Below, one piece after another: positions 40,744 through 47,742 of a stretch of 64,000 bases of DNA; within the stretch, counting starts at the first letter, position 1; each line of letters begins with the position of its first letter. A program made the translations under genes and the position numbers. The notes beneath the pieces were generated by a model. The model did no database searches. It was given only the letters and a program-made list of their open reading frames with translations, and was not told where the DNA came from. Source of the stretch: Corynebacterium ulceribovis DSM 45146 (GTDB lineage: Bacteria; Actinomycetota; Actinomycetes; Mycobacteriales; Mycobacteriaceae); NCBI RefSeq assembly GCF_000372445.1, contig NZ_AQUY01000001.1:1060824-1124823 (forward strand), written 5' to 3'.

Positions 40744-40901
40744 TTCACGCCCTCCCACTTTCCGACCTCGCGCCGGACAACCTCGCACGGAATGCCTGCG
40801 TCCAGGTTGCGCTGCACGATGAATTTTGCGTGACCCTTAGATGGGCAGGTCACATAGCGATGTGTGCCCGTGTAATGGGCGCCGTATTCGTACTTAGTCA
40901 T
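40740..40901 (-). CDS. 53-residue phage protein
   Basis: A frame from ATG 40901 to a TGA that overlaps the next start (GTGA). The product, MTKYEYGAHYTGTHRYVTCP and on, holds a C-X14-C-like Cys pair and a basic end. The coupling supports it; the ribosome site (GAAAGAA) is weak. Function unknown. Confidence 0.5.
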   Translation of the reverse strand: MTKYEYGAHYTGTHRYVTCPSKGHAKFIVQRNLDAGIPCEVVRREVGKWEGVK

Positions 40902-40986
40902 TCTTGGTTCTTTCGCTTGCCGTCGGGCTTTGATGTCTCATGCCGTTGCCCTTTCGAGTAGTTGTGTGATTGCGTGGCGGAAGGTT

Positions 40987-41139
40987 TCAGCCATCTTCGA
41001 CCCATTCCCCGTCTTGTAGTCGTGTTTTGCGGTGGCATTCTGACCATGTGATCGCCGGGCTATCTTCGTCTGCCCAGTAGTCGCCGGTGGGTTTCCAGTC
41101 CCCGTCCCCGTTGTGGGCTTCTTGCCGGTAAACTGTCAT
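40987..41139 (-). CDS. 50-residue phage protein
   Basis: A frame from ATG 41139, overlapping the end of the upstream gene, rich in Trp, Asp and Gly (NGDGDWKPTGDYWADEDSP). Two still shorter coupled frames of 18 and 15 codons follow before the next gene (40902-40995), and I do not list them. Function unknown; a real product is plausible because the frames are chained by overlapping stops and starts. Confidence 0.45.
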   Translation of the reverse strand: MTVYRQEAHNGDGDWKPTGDYWADEDSPAITWSECHRKTRLQDGEWVEDG

Positions 41140-41390
41140 GGCATCAGTTCCTTTTGCCGCAGGCGTATTACTTCGGCCAGCAAGGCGGGGGCGAGTGCAG
41201 CCACTTCAAGGTCTCCGGGTTGATACGACGACCCGGAACCGATCGGGGTTAGACTTAAGCACATCTGCCCCGCCCCGTCGTAGATGTAGGTCATGTCAAT
41301 ATCGTATAAGTCACTGATGCTAAACCACGGCCCCGGTGTGATGCGTTGCTGCAGTTCTTTGAGCTGGTCAAGTGGTGGCAGGTCACTCAT
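41136..41390 (-). CDS. 84-residue phage protein
   Basis: Start ATG at 41390 with GAGGGAG at correct spacing. LDQLKELQQRITPGPWFSISD opens a pattern common in small phage early proteins (TPGPW), followed by DMTYIYDGAGQMCLSLTPIG and a C-terminal helix with LAPALLAEVIRLRQ. Proteins of this kind are frequent in actinophage early regions but have no assigned function. Confidence 0.6.
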   Translation of the reverse strand: MSDLPPLDQLKELQQRITPGPWFSISDLYDIDMTYIYDGAGQMCLSLTPIGSGSSYQPGDLEVAALAPALLAEVIRLRQKELMP

Positions 41391-41529
41391 ATTCATCTCC
41401 CTCGCACAGGTATTCGTCCATATCCTCCGGGCGGTCGATGCCGCATACTTCCTGCCAGTCGGTCGCGTAGTCACCCGGGGCGTAGTCGCGCGCGAAGTCG
41501 TCGTCGAGCCGTGGCTCTTTAGGGTGCAT
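41383..41529 (-). CDS. 48-residue acidic phage protein
   Basis: A frame from ATG 41529 to TGA, strongly acidic at its end (RPEDMDEYLCEGDEYE). It overlaps the end of the HTH gene upstream and the start of the next gene by eight bases. Probably translated by coupling. Function unknown. Confidence 0.5.
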   Translation of the reverse strand: MHPKEPRLDDDFARDYAPGDYATDWQEVCGIDRPEDMDEYLCEGDEYE

Positions 41530-41908
41530 GGTGCAACTCCTCCCCTGCATTGCGCAGCCGCTTCTCGATCGTGGCGACCGGCATGCAGTAGGCGTCGGCG
41601 AGCCTGTGCAGCGCAGCGTTGGTGCTGCCGAGGATGTGCTTCATGTGCTTAAATTCATGCCGCACTGCCTGATTATCTTCTGGCAACGTCGGAAACGGTC
41701 GCTTCTGGTCAGGCGTCACGGCCAAAATGCGTCGGTGAGTGTGCAGGCTAGGGTAGTTTTCCGAGCGCCGCCAGCGGCTAATCAGGCTGGCGTCAAACCC
41801 GGCCATCTGCGCAATCCAGGCCATGTTTTTACCAGCGGCGCGTAACTGGTCGATGTGCGCTAGCGCCTGGACCCGAAGGCGCTCTTTAGTTTCGGCGGTG
41901 GCGGCCAC
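41519..41908 (-). CDS. HTH protein, phage early regulator
   Basis: A 129-residue protein with GTG start and AAGGAGG nearby. The HTH is KNMAWIAQMAGFDASLISRWRRSENYP, followed by RRILAVTPDQ. A second helical part (HRLADAYCMPVATIEKRLRNAGEEL) resembles another HTH. The arrangement is shared with the gene at 42199, so the two may be an old duplication. Likely a DNA-binding regulator of the early operon. Confidence 0.65.
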   Translation of the reverse strand: MAATAETKERLRVQALAHIDQLRAAGKNMAWIAQMAGFDASLISRWRRSENYPSLHTHRRILAVTPDQKRPFPTLPEDNQAVRHEFKHMKHILGSTNAALHRLADAYCMPVATIEKRLRNAGEELHHAP

Positions 41909-42047
41909 GGCGCTGCCCCTCCTTATCTAGCCTCAGGTTGGATAGGAATTCCCGATGCTCACGCATGCCGCGCACGTCGGACAGCAGTTGCCAGCCGAAG
42001 GCGATTACCAGGACGGTGACAGTCAAAAATAAAATGACATCTAGCAT
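41886..42047 (-). CDS. 53-residue membrane protein
   Basis: A frame from ATG 42047 with AAGGAG upstream. One membrane helix (residues 3-21) is followed by an Arg-rich tail. It overlaps the next gene by 23 bases and contains that gene's ribosome site. Function unknown. Confidence 0.55.
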   Translation of the reverse strand: MLDVILFLTVTVLVIAFGWQLLSDVRGMREHREFLSNLRLDKEGQRRGRHRRN

Positions 42048-42202
42048 TTTTGCTCCTTCACAATTTCTTCAATTTCCAGTGGCGCGCGCCCGAACAGGGT
42101 GGCGCAGTGTCCGATGGCTCCGGCGCGACTTAGTCGACTGCACTGCAGTCTGAACGCCCAGCGAATCCGGTCGCGCTTAAGAGCTTCGCTAAAGGAGGTC
42201 AT
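42041..42202 (-). CDS. 53-residue phage protein
   Basis: A frame from ATG 42202, overlapping the upstream stop (ATGA). SFSEALKRDRIRWAFRLQCSRLSRAGAIG is basic and helical. The chained overlaps on both sides support translation. No family recognised. Confidence 0.5.
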   Translation of the reverse strand: MTSFSEALKRDRIRWAFRLQCSRLSRAGAIGHCATLFGRAPLEIEEIVKEQKC

Positions 42203-42819
42203 GACGCCGCCTTTCTGTTCCTCTTTCGACCTGGGTCGACAATCTCTCGCACCTCATCGACAGGCCGCGAAAACGCATCGGCGAGCCGCCTTGCCGCATC
42301 GTCAAAGTTGCCGAACATGTACCGCATGAACGGGTATTCTTGCTTGATTTTCGCTACCTCAATTTCGGGGCCGAATTCGTCCAGGTCGTCGAGGCTGACT
42401 GCTAGCACTTTTGCGGCGACGGGGATGGATGGCGTGACCTTGCCCCTCTGCCATAGCCTGATTGTCGCCCTGGTAACCTTGGTGACCTTGGCGACAAGCT
42501 CAATCGACAGCCCCGCGTCGAGCAGTTCGTCGATGCGCCCCAGTACCGCATCAGTCCTCAGCTCGCTGTCGCGCGGGACTGGCGTGCCGTCGATATTGAT
42601 GTTCGGCTGAAAGTTGTCTAGGCCAACGCTCATAATCTTGACGGCGGCCTCTGCGCCCGGCACTTCAAACCCGTAGGCGAAGTTGCTGACCGAGGTGTGG
42701 CCCATCTTTGCGAGCTTGCCAATCTCGACAAACGTCACCCCACGGTCTCGCAACTGCTGGATGTGCTCCTGCGTGGCGAGCTGGCGCATGCGGGCAATGT
42801 ACTCTCGTGTGTCGCTCAT
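42199..42819 (-). CDS. protein with two HTH domains
   Basis: A 206-residue protein with two Xre-like HTH units: VTFVEIGKLAKMGHTSVSNFAYG (about 28-50) and LSIELVAKVTKVTRATIRLWQRG (about 103-125), each followed by a helix of the VLAVSLDDLDEF type. A third short region near the end resembles the C-terminus of the 41519 gene. It probably acts as an early transcription regulator with two DNA-contact modules. Confidence 0.65.
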   Translation of the reverse strand: MSDTREYIARMRQLATQEHIQQLRDRGVTFVEIGKLAKMGHTSVSNFAYGFEVPGAEAAVKIMSVGLDNFQPNINIDGTPVPRDSELRTDAVLGRIDELLDAGLSIELVAKVTKVTRATIRLWQRGKVTPSIPVAAKVLAVSLDDLDEFGPEIEVAKIKQEYPFMRYMFGNFDDAARRLADAFSRPVDEVREIVDPGRKRNRKAAS

Positions 42820-42998
42820 AGCAGCCCCACGATGAGATTCACTGCGACGATGGAGGCGAGCAGCACGAGCAGCGCCATCATCGCGCCGAAGAATGCCACG
42901 TCTGCCGGGCTGTCTTGGTGAGCTAGTTCATCTAGGTCTAGGTCTTGCAGTCCAGCCAGTAGCGCCAGGGCGAGCGGGTCATCTTTGTCTGGCTTCAT
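42816..42998 (-). CDS. 60-residue membrane protein
   Basis: A protein with an acidic N-terminal half (MKPDKDDPLALALLAGL) and one C-terminal membrane helix (about 36-58), i.e. a tail-anchored layout. It overlaps both neighbours by four bases. Small membrane proteins in phage early regions can exclude superinfecting phages, but nothing here proves it. Confidence 0.58.
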   Translation of the reverse strand: MKPDKDDPLALALLAGLQDLDLDELAHQDSPADVAFFGAMMALLVLLASIVAVNLIVGLL

Positions 42999-43183
42999 CG
43001 TTCACCCCTTGCTGCCGACTCGAACTCGGCTAGGTCGTCTCTGTGCACGCGCTTGACGCCGCCAAGGTTGCTGCAGCGCAGCTGTCCTCTGGCCATAAGT
43101 CGGTACACATGTCTTTCTGTTGTCTCCCACCTCTCGGCCACCATGGCGGCGGTGAGGTAGGTGTTAGTCTTGGTTTGCGGCAT
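42995..43183 (-). CDS. excisionase-like HTH_17 protein
   Basis: A 62-residue winged-helix protein from ATG 43183 with AAGGAAA upstream. YLTAAMVAERWETTERHVYRLMARGQLRCSNLGGVKRVHRDDLAEFE is the classical MerR-like excisionase/HTH_17 pattern. It is the first gene of the leftward early operon after the tRNA and is the best candidate for Xis or for a small early regulator. Confidence 0.75.
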   Translation of the reverse strand: MPQTKTNTYLTAAMVAERWETTERHVYRLMARGQLRCSNLGGVKRVHRDDLAEFESAARGER

Positions 43184-43338
43184 TTTCCTTAGTCCTTGCT
43201 GCAACTGCCCCGGCTAGTCCGTCACGACTTGCCGGGGTTTCGTGTTGGCTGACCACACCAGGTGCCGGGGGTGGCACGGCGGTCTTGCCGATGACAATCC
43301 ACCCCAGATGGGAAGGTGCGCCCGGCGCGGTCAGCAGA

Positions 43339-43410
43339 GCCTGCGGCCGGAATCGAACCGGCAACCTTCGCGTTAGGAGCGCGATGCTCTATCCATTGAG
43401 CTACGCAGGC
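43339..43410 (-). tRNA. tRNA-Arg (anticodon CCT)
   Basis: A full 72-base cloverleaf on the minus strand: acceptor GCCTGCG/CGCAGGC, D arm with AGCTC..GAGC, anticodon loop CTCCTAA with CCT, T arm with GGTTCGATTCC. No CCA is encoded. It reads AGG codons, which are rare in high-GC actinobacteria. It lies inside the prophage, not at an att site, so it is phage cargo. Confidence 0.95.
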
Positions 43411-43715
43411 GTGCGTGCTTGTGTTCTTCCGTGCGCTCGTTCCCACTGAGTGCAAATCAGGTGTAGGGGCGTCATGGCGTATCTGTGCACCAACGCTCGA
43501 CCCCCGTATCTTCCACACGGCAAGCTATGAACTTTTCAAAAATCAGTGTCAAGCCCCGCGTGCTCGGGCTGACGTCGTGACCAGGGGCGCGTTGCACTGC
43601 CCCGGCGGCTTAAACCGACCTGGTCTAAACGTCACATGAAACGTCACACCGCCGTTCCGGCCTATACCTAGGTATGGGCCAAAACATGGCTGTGACAAAA
43701 GGTGTGACGATTTAT
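43411..43715. promoter_or_regulatory. gene-free regulatory region with a large dyad element
   Basis: No gene fits this 305-base region between the tRNA and the antirepressor gene. It contains an element of exact dyad symmetry centred at 43669.5: the palindrome ATACCTAGGTAT (43664-43675) within a longer GGCC..GGCC stem, flanked on the left by GTCACA at 43631 and 43643 and on the right by TGTGAC at 43691 and 43703. All pairs share the same centre and a 12-base period. This is the best candidate for the operator/promoter of the leftward early operon (and the tRNA). Confidence 0.6.
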
Positions 43716-44441
43716 TTAGGCTGCTGGAAGCTCTGGGTCAATCCGCTTGAGTCCAAGCTTCTTGCGAATGAAGTCCACGCCAGACGGCTGAACGCGCGTC
43801 GTGTATGAGCAGCCAGTAGTTCCGTCGCTGCGCTCATACTCGTGAGCTTTGACGGTGAAGTGCTTCATGTACTGCTGGTATGGCGTATTGCGCATATGGC
43901 CCTTGGAAATGAGTACACCTACGTTGCGCAGTTCTGCGAACAGCTTGTTTTGCGACTTGCCAAGCATCTTCGCCACATTGCCAACGCTGTAGGTGCCGTC
44001 TGTTTCTAGGAAGCTGTCGTAAGCGTCCGCCTTCGGCTCGAGCTCCTTGTTCTTCTGCTCGAGCTCCAGGCGCTCAGTTTCGGCGTTCATCGCAATCTGA
44101 ATCAGCTCAAGGCGTGTCAATTCGTTTCCGTCGATGCGCGGCTGGCGCGCGCGGCGTTCGCACTCAAGGAAGTACTGGCGCGCTTGCTTGCCCTTGTCGG
44201 TGCGCTGAATCATGGAAATCTCTTTCGCCATGTCCAGGCTGATGATGTGGTTCACGGTTGGTCGGCCACGTCCATTTGATTCGGAATTTCGAATAAAGTC
44301 TTGACCCTCCGAAAAGCCGTACTCTTCCATTCGGCCAAGCCACTCTGTGTAATTGGACTTCACTTCCAAAAACTCGTGCAGGTCGCGGCCTAGGACAGCC
44401 TGCGCACCGTCATTGTCCTGGATTGGAATTAGGTCAGACAT
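43716..44441 (-). CDS. phage antirepressor (AntA/AntB plus KilAC)
   Basis: A 241-residue protein. The N-terminal AntA/AntB domain covers residues about 10-90 (AVLGRDLHEFLEVKSNYTEWLGRMEEYGF, HIISLDMAKEISMIQRTDKGKQARQYFLECER). A coiled coil follows, then a KilAC/ANT-type C-terminal DNA-binding domain (YSVGNVAKMLGKSQNKLFAELRNVGVL). Antirepressors of this class block the phage repressor and promote lytic growth. It is transcribed away from the repressor gene, after a small HTH gene. Confidence 0.9.
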   Translation of the reverse strand: MSDLIPIQDNDGAQAVLGRDLHEFLEVKSNYTEWLGRMEEYGFSEGQDFIRNSESNGRGRPTVNHIISLDMAKEISMIQRTDKGKQARQYFLECERRARQPRIDGNELTRLELIQIAMNAETERLELEQKNKELEPKADAYDSFLETDGTYSVGNVAKMLGKSQNKLFAELRNVGVLISKGHMRNTPYQQYMKHFTVKAHEYERSDGTTGCSYTTRVQPSGVDFIRKKLGLKRIDPELPAA

Positions 44442-44473
44442 GCTGTAACCCCTATCTTGATAACTGTTTATTT

Positions 44474-44500
44474 GCCTGGCGTTCTCCCGCCGGGCATTTT
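44474..44500 (+). terminator. hairpin between HTH gene and antirepressor
   Basis: GCCTGGCG (44474-44481) pairs with CGCCGGGC (44488-44495), and a T-run follows on the plus strand only. It could stop antisense transcripts running toward the immunity region; leftward it is a hairpin without T-run. Confidence 0.45.
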
Positions 44501-44733
44501 TATGCGCTCTTGCGGCCTGGCTCGGACTTGATGATGAGCATCGTCCCGTATGGCCGACCCGTAAGGAATTGAAGCTTCACCAGGTCAGGCGAATTTGGAA
44601 CGGTTTGGCCGTGATACCACTTGCGCACCGTGTGGCTTGTGCGACCGAGCTTCTGGCCTACCTGCTCGAAGTTTTTCAGCCCATGCTGCTCACGAAGCTG
44701 GTCAATGACAGATGGATCTAGCTTGACGGACAC
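44500..44733 (-). CDS. Cro-like HTH regulator
   Basis: A 77-residue protein from GTG 44733 with AAAGGGGG upstream; earlier codons run through the operator region. The HTH is NFEQVGQKLGRTSHTVRKWYHGQTVP. Small size, divergent orientation from the repressor and the operator dyads between them are the Cro position of lambdoid switches. Confidence 0.75.
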   Translation of the reverse strand: MSVKLDPSVIDQLREQHGLKNFEQVGQKLGRTSHTVRKWYHGQTVPNSPDLVKLQFLTGRPYGTMLIIKSEPGRKSA

Positions 44734-44756
44734 TGTGCCCCCTTTCGACTCGCTTA

Positions 44757-44863
44757 CATCATTTTGATGCGGTGATATCATCTTGACGCACTTTATAGAA
44801 TTACGCAAGTCGCCACGCTGTAACCACCCATTTCCCCAGCGTGTGGGGCACGTCATCTTGACG
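44757..44863. promoter_or_regulatory. genetic switch: three 13-bp operator dyads
   Basis: Three related 5-3-5 dyads lie between the divergent HTH genes: CATCA-TTT-TGATG (44757-44769), TATCA-TCT-TGACG (44776-44788) and CGTCA-TCT-TGACG (44851-44863). The last contains TTGACG, which with TACGGT 17 bases on forms the promoter of the rightward repressor gene. The -10 box is seven bases from the ATG, so that message is probably leaderless. Confidence 0.7.
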
Positions 44864-44893
44864 CAGCGCGTGCGACAGCGTACGGTTATAGCC

Positions 44894-45331
44894 ATGAGAC
44901 ACACTCACCTCGAATGGCTAGAACGGGTCGCTAAAGGCGACTCAAACCGACAGATTGCAGACGCCGCCGGAGTGTCAGACGCGACGCTAGGGCGGCAAGT
45001 TAGGGCGGGCGAACTCAAGCCGGAAATGATTATCAAAATTGCCGAAGCTTACGAAGAGTCACCAGCCATAGCCCTTGTTGACCTTGGCTTCATGAGCGCA
45101 CGATGGATTACCGAGCCTGGCGTCACTACAGCCCTTAGTCGCGCCACCGACGAACAGCTCACCGATGAATTACTGCGCCGCCTGAAACTACTCGATACTG
45201 CGCCAGTCGACGAGCTTGCCGAACGCCGTTCGAGCACTGCCGCGACGCTGTCTGAGCCGTCTGATATGCCTTTTGGTGTCGTCGCAGATAGCAGTCCGGA
45301 AGAGGACTGGGATGGAGCGGAATTTGATTGA
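44894..45331 (+). CDS. phage immunity repressor (CI-like)
   Basis: A 145-residue protein from ATG 44894. Residues 1-60 form an HTH (WLERVAKGDSNRQIADAAGVSDATLGRQVRAGEL); the rest is helical and ends with an acidic tail. No LexA-type self-cleavage domain is present, which fits removal by the adjacent ImmA-like protease. The longer frame from 44783 crosses the operators and is rejected. It should keep the lysogen silent by binding the dyads upstream. Confidence 0.8.
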   Translation: MRHTHLEWLERVAKGDSNRQIADAAGVSDATLGRQVRAGELKPEMIIKIAEAYEESPAIALVDLGFMSARWITEPGVTTALSRATDEQLTDELLRRLKLLDTAPVDELAERRSSTAATLSEPSDMPFGVVADSSPEEDWDGAEFD

Positions 45332-45723
45332 TTGACCTAGACCACCTGGCCGTGCAGCTCGGCGTGACAGTCGTCGAGCATGACGGCGGCACCAAGGGGT
45401 ATTACGACCACAGCGCGCGGACTATCTCGCTTAGACGCGACCTGCTCGACGTGCCCCGGCGCTGCACGCTGGCACACGAGCTGGGCCATGCCGTCCACGG
45501 CGACACACTCACCGGCATCACACATCTCGATAGGGCGATGGAGCGGCGCGCCGACCGCTTCGCCGCCAACCTGCTCATCGACCCCGCCGCCTACCGCGCC
45601 GCCGAAGCGCAGTGCTCACACCCTGGCCATATCGCCCGTGAGCTAGGCGTCACGCTGCACCTGCTCGAGGTGTGGCAGACCATGCACCAAAGGATTAAGG
45701 AACATGAATATCAACACTCGTAA
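45328..45723 (+). CDS. ImmA/IrrE-type metallopeptidase
   Basis: A 131-residue zinc protease with the HEXXH motif in CTLAHELGHAVHG and the downstream MERRADRFAANLLI helix with the third ligand. It starts with TTG overlapping the repressor stop. ImmA-type proteases cleave the phage repressor in response to a signal (as in ICEBs1 and many Corynebacterium and Bacillus phages), so it is probably the induction switch. Confidence 0.88.
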   Translation: MIDLDHLAVQLGVTVVEHDGGTKGYYDHSARTISLRRDLLDVPRRCTLAHELGHAVHGDTLTGITHLDRAMERRADRFAANLLIDPAAYRAAEAQCSHPGHIARELGVTLHLLEVWQTMHQRIKEHEYQHS

Positions 45724-46033
45724 AGCAACTGCAGGCACTCTCGCCCTGGTGGCCGCCGCGCTACTGACCGGCTGCAGCACTGACGATGGCCGTATGAGCG
45801 AATCTGAAGCGGTCGTAGCGTGCCAGAAGCACCTGGCGGACAGTAGCGGCGGTAAGTACTCCATTTCGGATTTCAAGACGGTCAGCCCTGGAAATATCCG
45901 CGAGATTAATGTCTCTGGTGTCATGAAATACGACATCAAGGGCAAGACTAAAGATGGGCGCACCTATGGCTGCGTTGTCGAACCTAAGGACGATGGCACC
46001 GCCGAAGTTAAGGGCAGCTTTGCATTGAAATAA
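45704..46033 (+). CDS. phage-encoded lipoprotein, possible superinfection exclusion
   Basis: A 109-residue protein with a lipoprotein signal: basic start, hydrophobic helix and lipobox LLTGC (Cys at about 24). The mature part is a small soluble domain with one further Cys pair. It lies between ImmA and integrase, in the lysogenic transcript. In Gram-positive phages a lipoprotein in this position (Ltp of TP-J34) blocks DNA entry of related phages, so superinfection exclusion is a reasonable guess. Confidence 0.78.
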   Translation: MNINTRKATAGTLALVAAALLTGCSTDDGRMSESEAVVACQKHLADSSGGKYSISDFKTVSPGNIREINVSGVMKYDIKGKTKDGRTYGCVVEPKDDGTAEVKGSFALK

Positions 46034-46082
46034 AAATAAGCCCCCACCTGCCGCGTTGAGGAACGGCAAGCGGGGGCTTAAT
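46034..46082 (+). terminator. hairpin after the lipoprotein gene
   Basis: AAGCCCCC (46038-46045) pairs with GGGGGCTT (46072-46079), with an inner TGCCG/CGGCA stem. It begins just after the stop codon. T/A-rich flanks are better on the minus strand, so it may work in both directions and shield the integrase gene. Confidence 0.6.
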
Positions 46083-46159
46083 GGCAGCGCATGAGGGAAT
46101 GCATGCGCTAGCAGGAATGACCAGACAGGTATCGAACGCTGGCAATAAGGAGCGTATCA

Positions 46160-47320
46160 ATGGGTGTCCAAAAACGCATAAGGGGCGGCAAGACACGATG
46201 GGTGGCGCGCTATCGCGACCCGGGCGGCAAAGAGCGTTCTAAGACTTTTGACCGCGAGAAAGACGGCAAGACCTGGCTAGCGCAGCAGTTGGCGGCGATG
46301 GAGGGCGGCACATGGCAAGACCCAGCCAACACGAAGGTGACCGTGGGGCAACTATTCGACAATTGGGTCGCGTCAGAATTTCGTACCGCAAACACGTATA
46401 AGACCTACCTATACACCCGGCGCACGATGCTAGAGCCTCTAGCCCATCTTCCCGCATCGTCAGTCACTGCCGTACAGGTCAGGCAATGGTATGACCGCAT
46501 GCGAGCTGGTCGAGACTGGATAAGCGGCCAAGATGAAGGGGTGTCACACTCGACGGCCGCAGCAAGCTTGTCGCACCTGCGTAACGCCTTTGCCTATGGC
46601 GTTGAGATTGGCATCGTGCCGCGCAATCCGGTTCGCTCTACACCGCCGCGTCGCGTCGGAGTCCGGGTGGAGATTCCGACCAAGGCAGAAGTCGAGCGGG
46701 TCATTTACGACGTACGGCATGGCGGATACGAGTATCCCGTTGTGCGCGATGGCAAGAAGGCCACATCGACCGCTAGACCAGCGCCTATCTATGCAGATTT
46801 GATGGAGGTTGGAAAGCTGTCCGGCATGCGGGCAAGTGAAGTCCTGGCGCTCGATGATGCCGACCTTGATTTCGCGGCGAAAGTCATCGAGGTGACAACG
46901 CAGGCAAACAGGAGTGGCGAGCGGGTTCAGCTTAAGACTCCGGCCGCACGTCGCGTTATCCCGATGGTGCCAGAGCTTGAGGAAGTTCTAGCCCGATATG
47001 CAGGCAGTGGCCGTCTGTTCAAGGCACGCACTGGCGGCGTGGTGTCCTACGCCGCACTGTCTCATGCAATCGCGATTGGGCGGCAGGAGCTTGACCATGT
47101 CAACTTTCACTCCCTGCGACACCACTTCGCGTCGCAGCTCCTAGCTAGCGGACTGCCGGTACAGGACGTCTCGGCGCTGCTAGGTCACGCCAGTCCGGCG
47201 GTGACACTCGGCGTGTACGCGCATGTCGTGGAGGGCGCGCAGGATAGGGCTAGGGACGCAATCGTCGCGACGCTGTCACGTGGGACAGCTGCGGGACGGG
47301 GTCATCTGCGAGCGGTGTAG
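46160..47320 (+). CDS. int: tyrosine integrase
   Basis: A 386-residue site-specific recombinase. The start (GVQKRIRGGKTRWVARYRDPGGKERSKTF) is the arm-binding domain; a SAM-like core-binding domain follows at about 70-150. The catalytic domain has Arg224 (GMRASEV), His317/Arg320 (FHSLRHHF) and Tyr353 (GVYAHV), with LLGHASPAVT before the Tyr. AAGGAG precedes the ATG. The gene ends 51 bases from attR, as expected for an integrase acting on the neighbouring site. Confidence 0.95.
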   Translation: MGVQKRIRGGKTRWVARYRDPGGKERSKTFDREKDGKTWLAQQLAAMEGGTWQDPANTKVTVGQLFDNWVASEFRTANTYKTYLYTRRTMLEPLAHLPASSVTAVQVRQWYDRMRAGRDWISGQDEGVSHSTAAASLSHLRNAFAYGVEIGIVPRNPVRSTPPRRVGVRVEIPTKAEVERVIYDVRHGGYEYPVVRDGKKATSTARPAPIYADLMEVGKLSGMRASEVLALDDADLDFAAKVIEVTTQANRSGERVQLKTPAARRVIPMVPELEEVLARYAGSGRLFKARTGGVVSYAALSHAIAIGRQELDHVNFHSLRHHFASQLLASGLPVQDVSALLGHASPAVTLGVYAHVVEGAQDRARDAIVATLSRGTAAGRGHLRAV

Positions 47321-47371
47321 AAACGTCATTTATGCAGGCTAAATGAGAGATCCGGCAGATTACACCGCATA

Positions 47372-47391
47372 CCTCCGTGTATACCAAAGAA
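47372..47391. repeat. attR core
   Basis: Exact second copy of the attL 20-mer. On the minus strand the sequence that used to lead into tpx now reads GGAGGT-ATG into a 14-codon phage frame (47329-47370) before a stop. Confidence 0.92.
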
Positions 47392-47454
47392 TCCCGACCT
47401 GCCGGGGCCGGTACTATGAAAAGAACTGTAACGATTCTTGCGCCAGGAGGCCTG

Positions 47455-47733
47455 ATGCTCACCGCATTCGTCATGATCAACGCCGACGCTGATTCCATCC
47501 CCGAAGCGGCCAGCGCCATCGTCGAAATCGAAGGGGTCACCGAGGTGTACTCCGTCACCGGCGACTGGGACCTCATCGCCATGGTGCGGGTGCGTGACCA
47601 TGACAAACTCGCCGAAATCATCCCGAATCAGCTGTCCAAAGTGCCCGGTGTCGTCGGCACGCAAACGCAACTCGCATTCCGCGCCTACTCCAAGCACGAC
47701 TTGGAAGCTGCCTTCTCCCTGGGGCTGGACTAA
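47455..47733 (+). CDS. stand-alone Lrp/AsnC ligand-binding domain protein
   Basis: A 92-residue protein from ATG 47455 with AGGAGG upstream. It consists only of the RAM (AsnC/Lrp C-terminal) domain: MLTAFVMINADADSIPEAAS, GVTEVYSVTGDWDLIAMVRV, LAFRAYSKHDLE. The N-terminal HTH of Lrp proteins is absent, as in a known group of actinobacterial small proteins that bind amino acids and may join with other regulators. First host gene after the prophage. Confidence 0.85.
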   Translation: MLTAFVMINADADSIPEAASAIVEIEGVTEVYSVTGDWDLIAMVRVRDHDKLAEIIPNQLSKVPGVVGTQTQLAFRAYSKHDLEAAFSLGLD

Positions 47734-47742
47734 ATAACTGAG

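Larger units (their letters stand above)
4532..47391. mobile_element. complete prophage, siphovirus type
   Basis: The element is bounded by an identical 20-bp repeat at 4532-4551 and 47372-47391. It contains a full set of modules: integrase and immunity region at the right end, a leftward early operon with recombination genes and type IV cas genes, and a leftward late operon with terminase, portal, protease, capsid, tail, tape measure and lysis genes. I see no broken structural gene, so it is probably an intact, inducible lysogen of about 42.8 kb. The long tape measure and the absence of sheath genes indicate a non-contractile tail. Confidence 0.95.

Noticed and set aside
43339-43410. tRNA-Arg as the prophage attachment site
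   Set aside because: The direct-repeat att cores are at 4532 and 47372; the tRNA is internal and complete.
43222-43518. 98-residue minus-strand frame containing VAQWIEHRAPNAKVAG
   Set aside because: This is the familiar false translation of a tRNA gene; the cloverleaf of tRNA-Arg explains the sequence.
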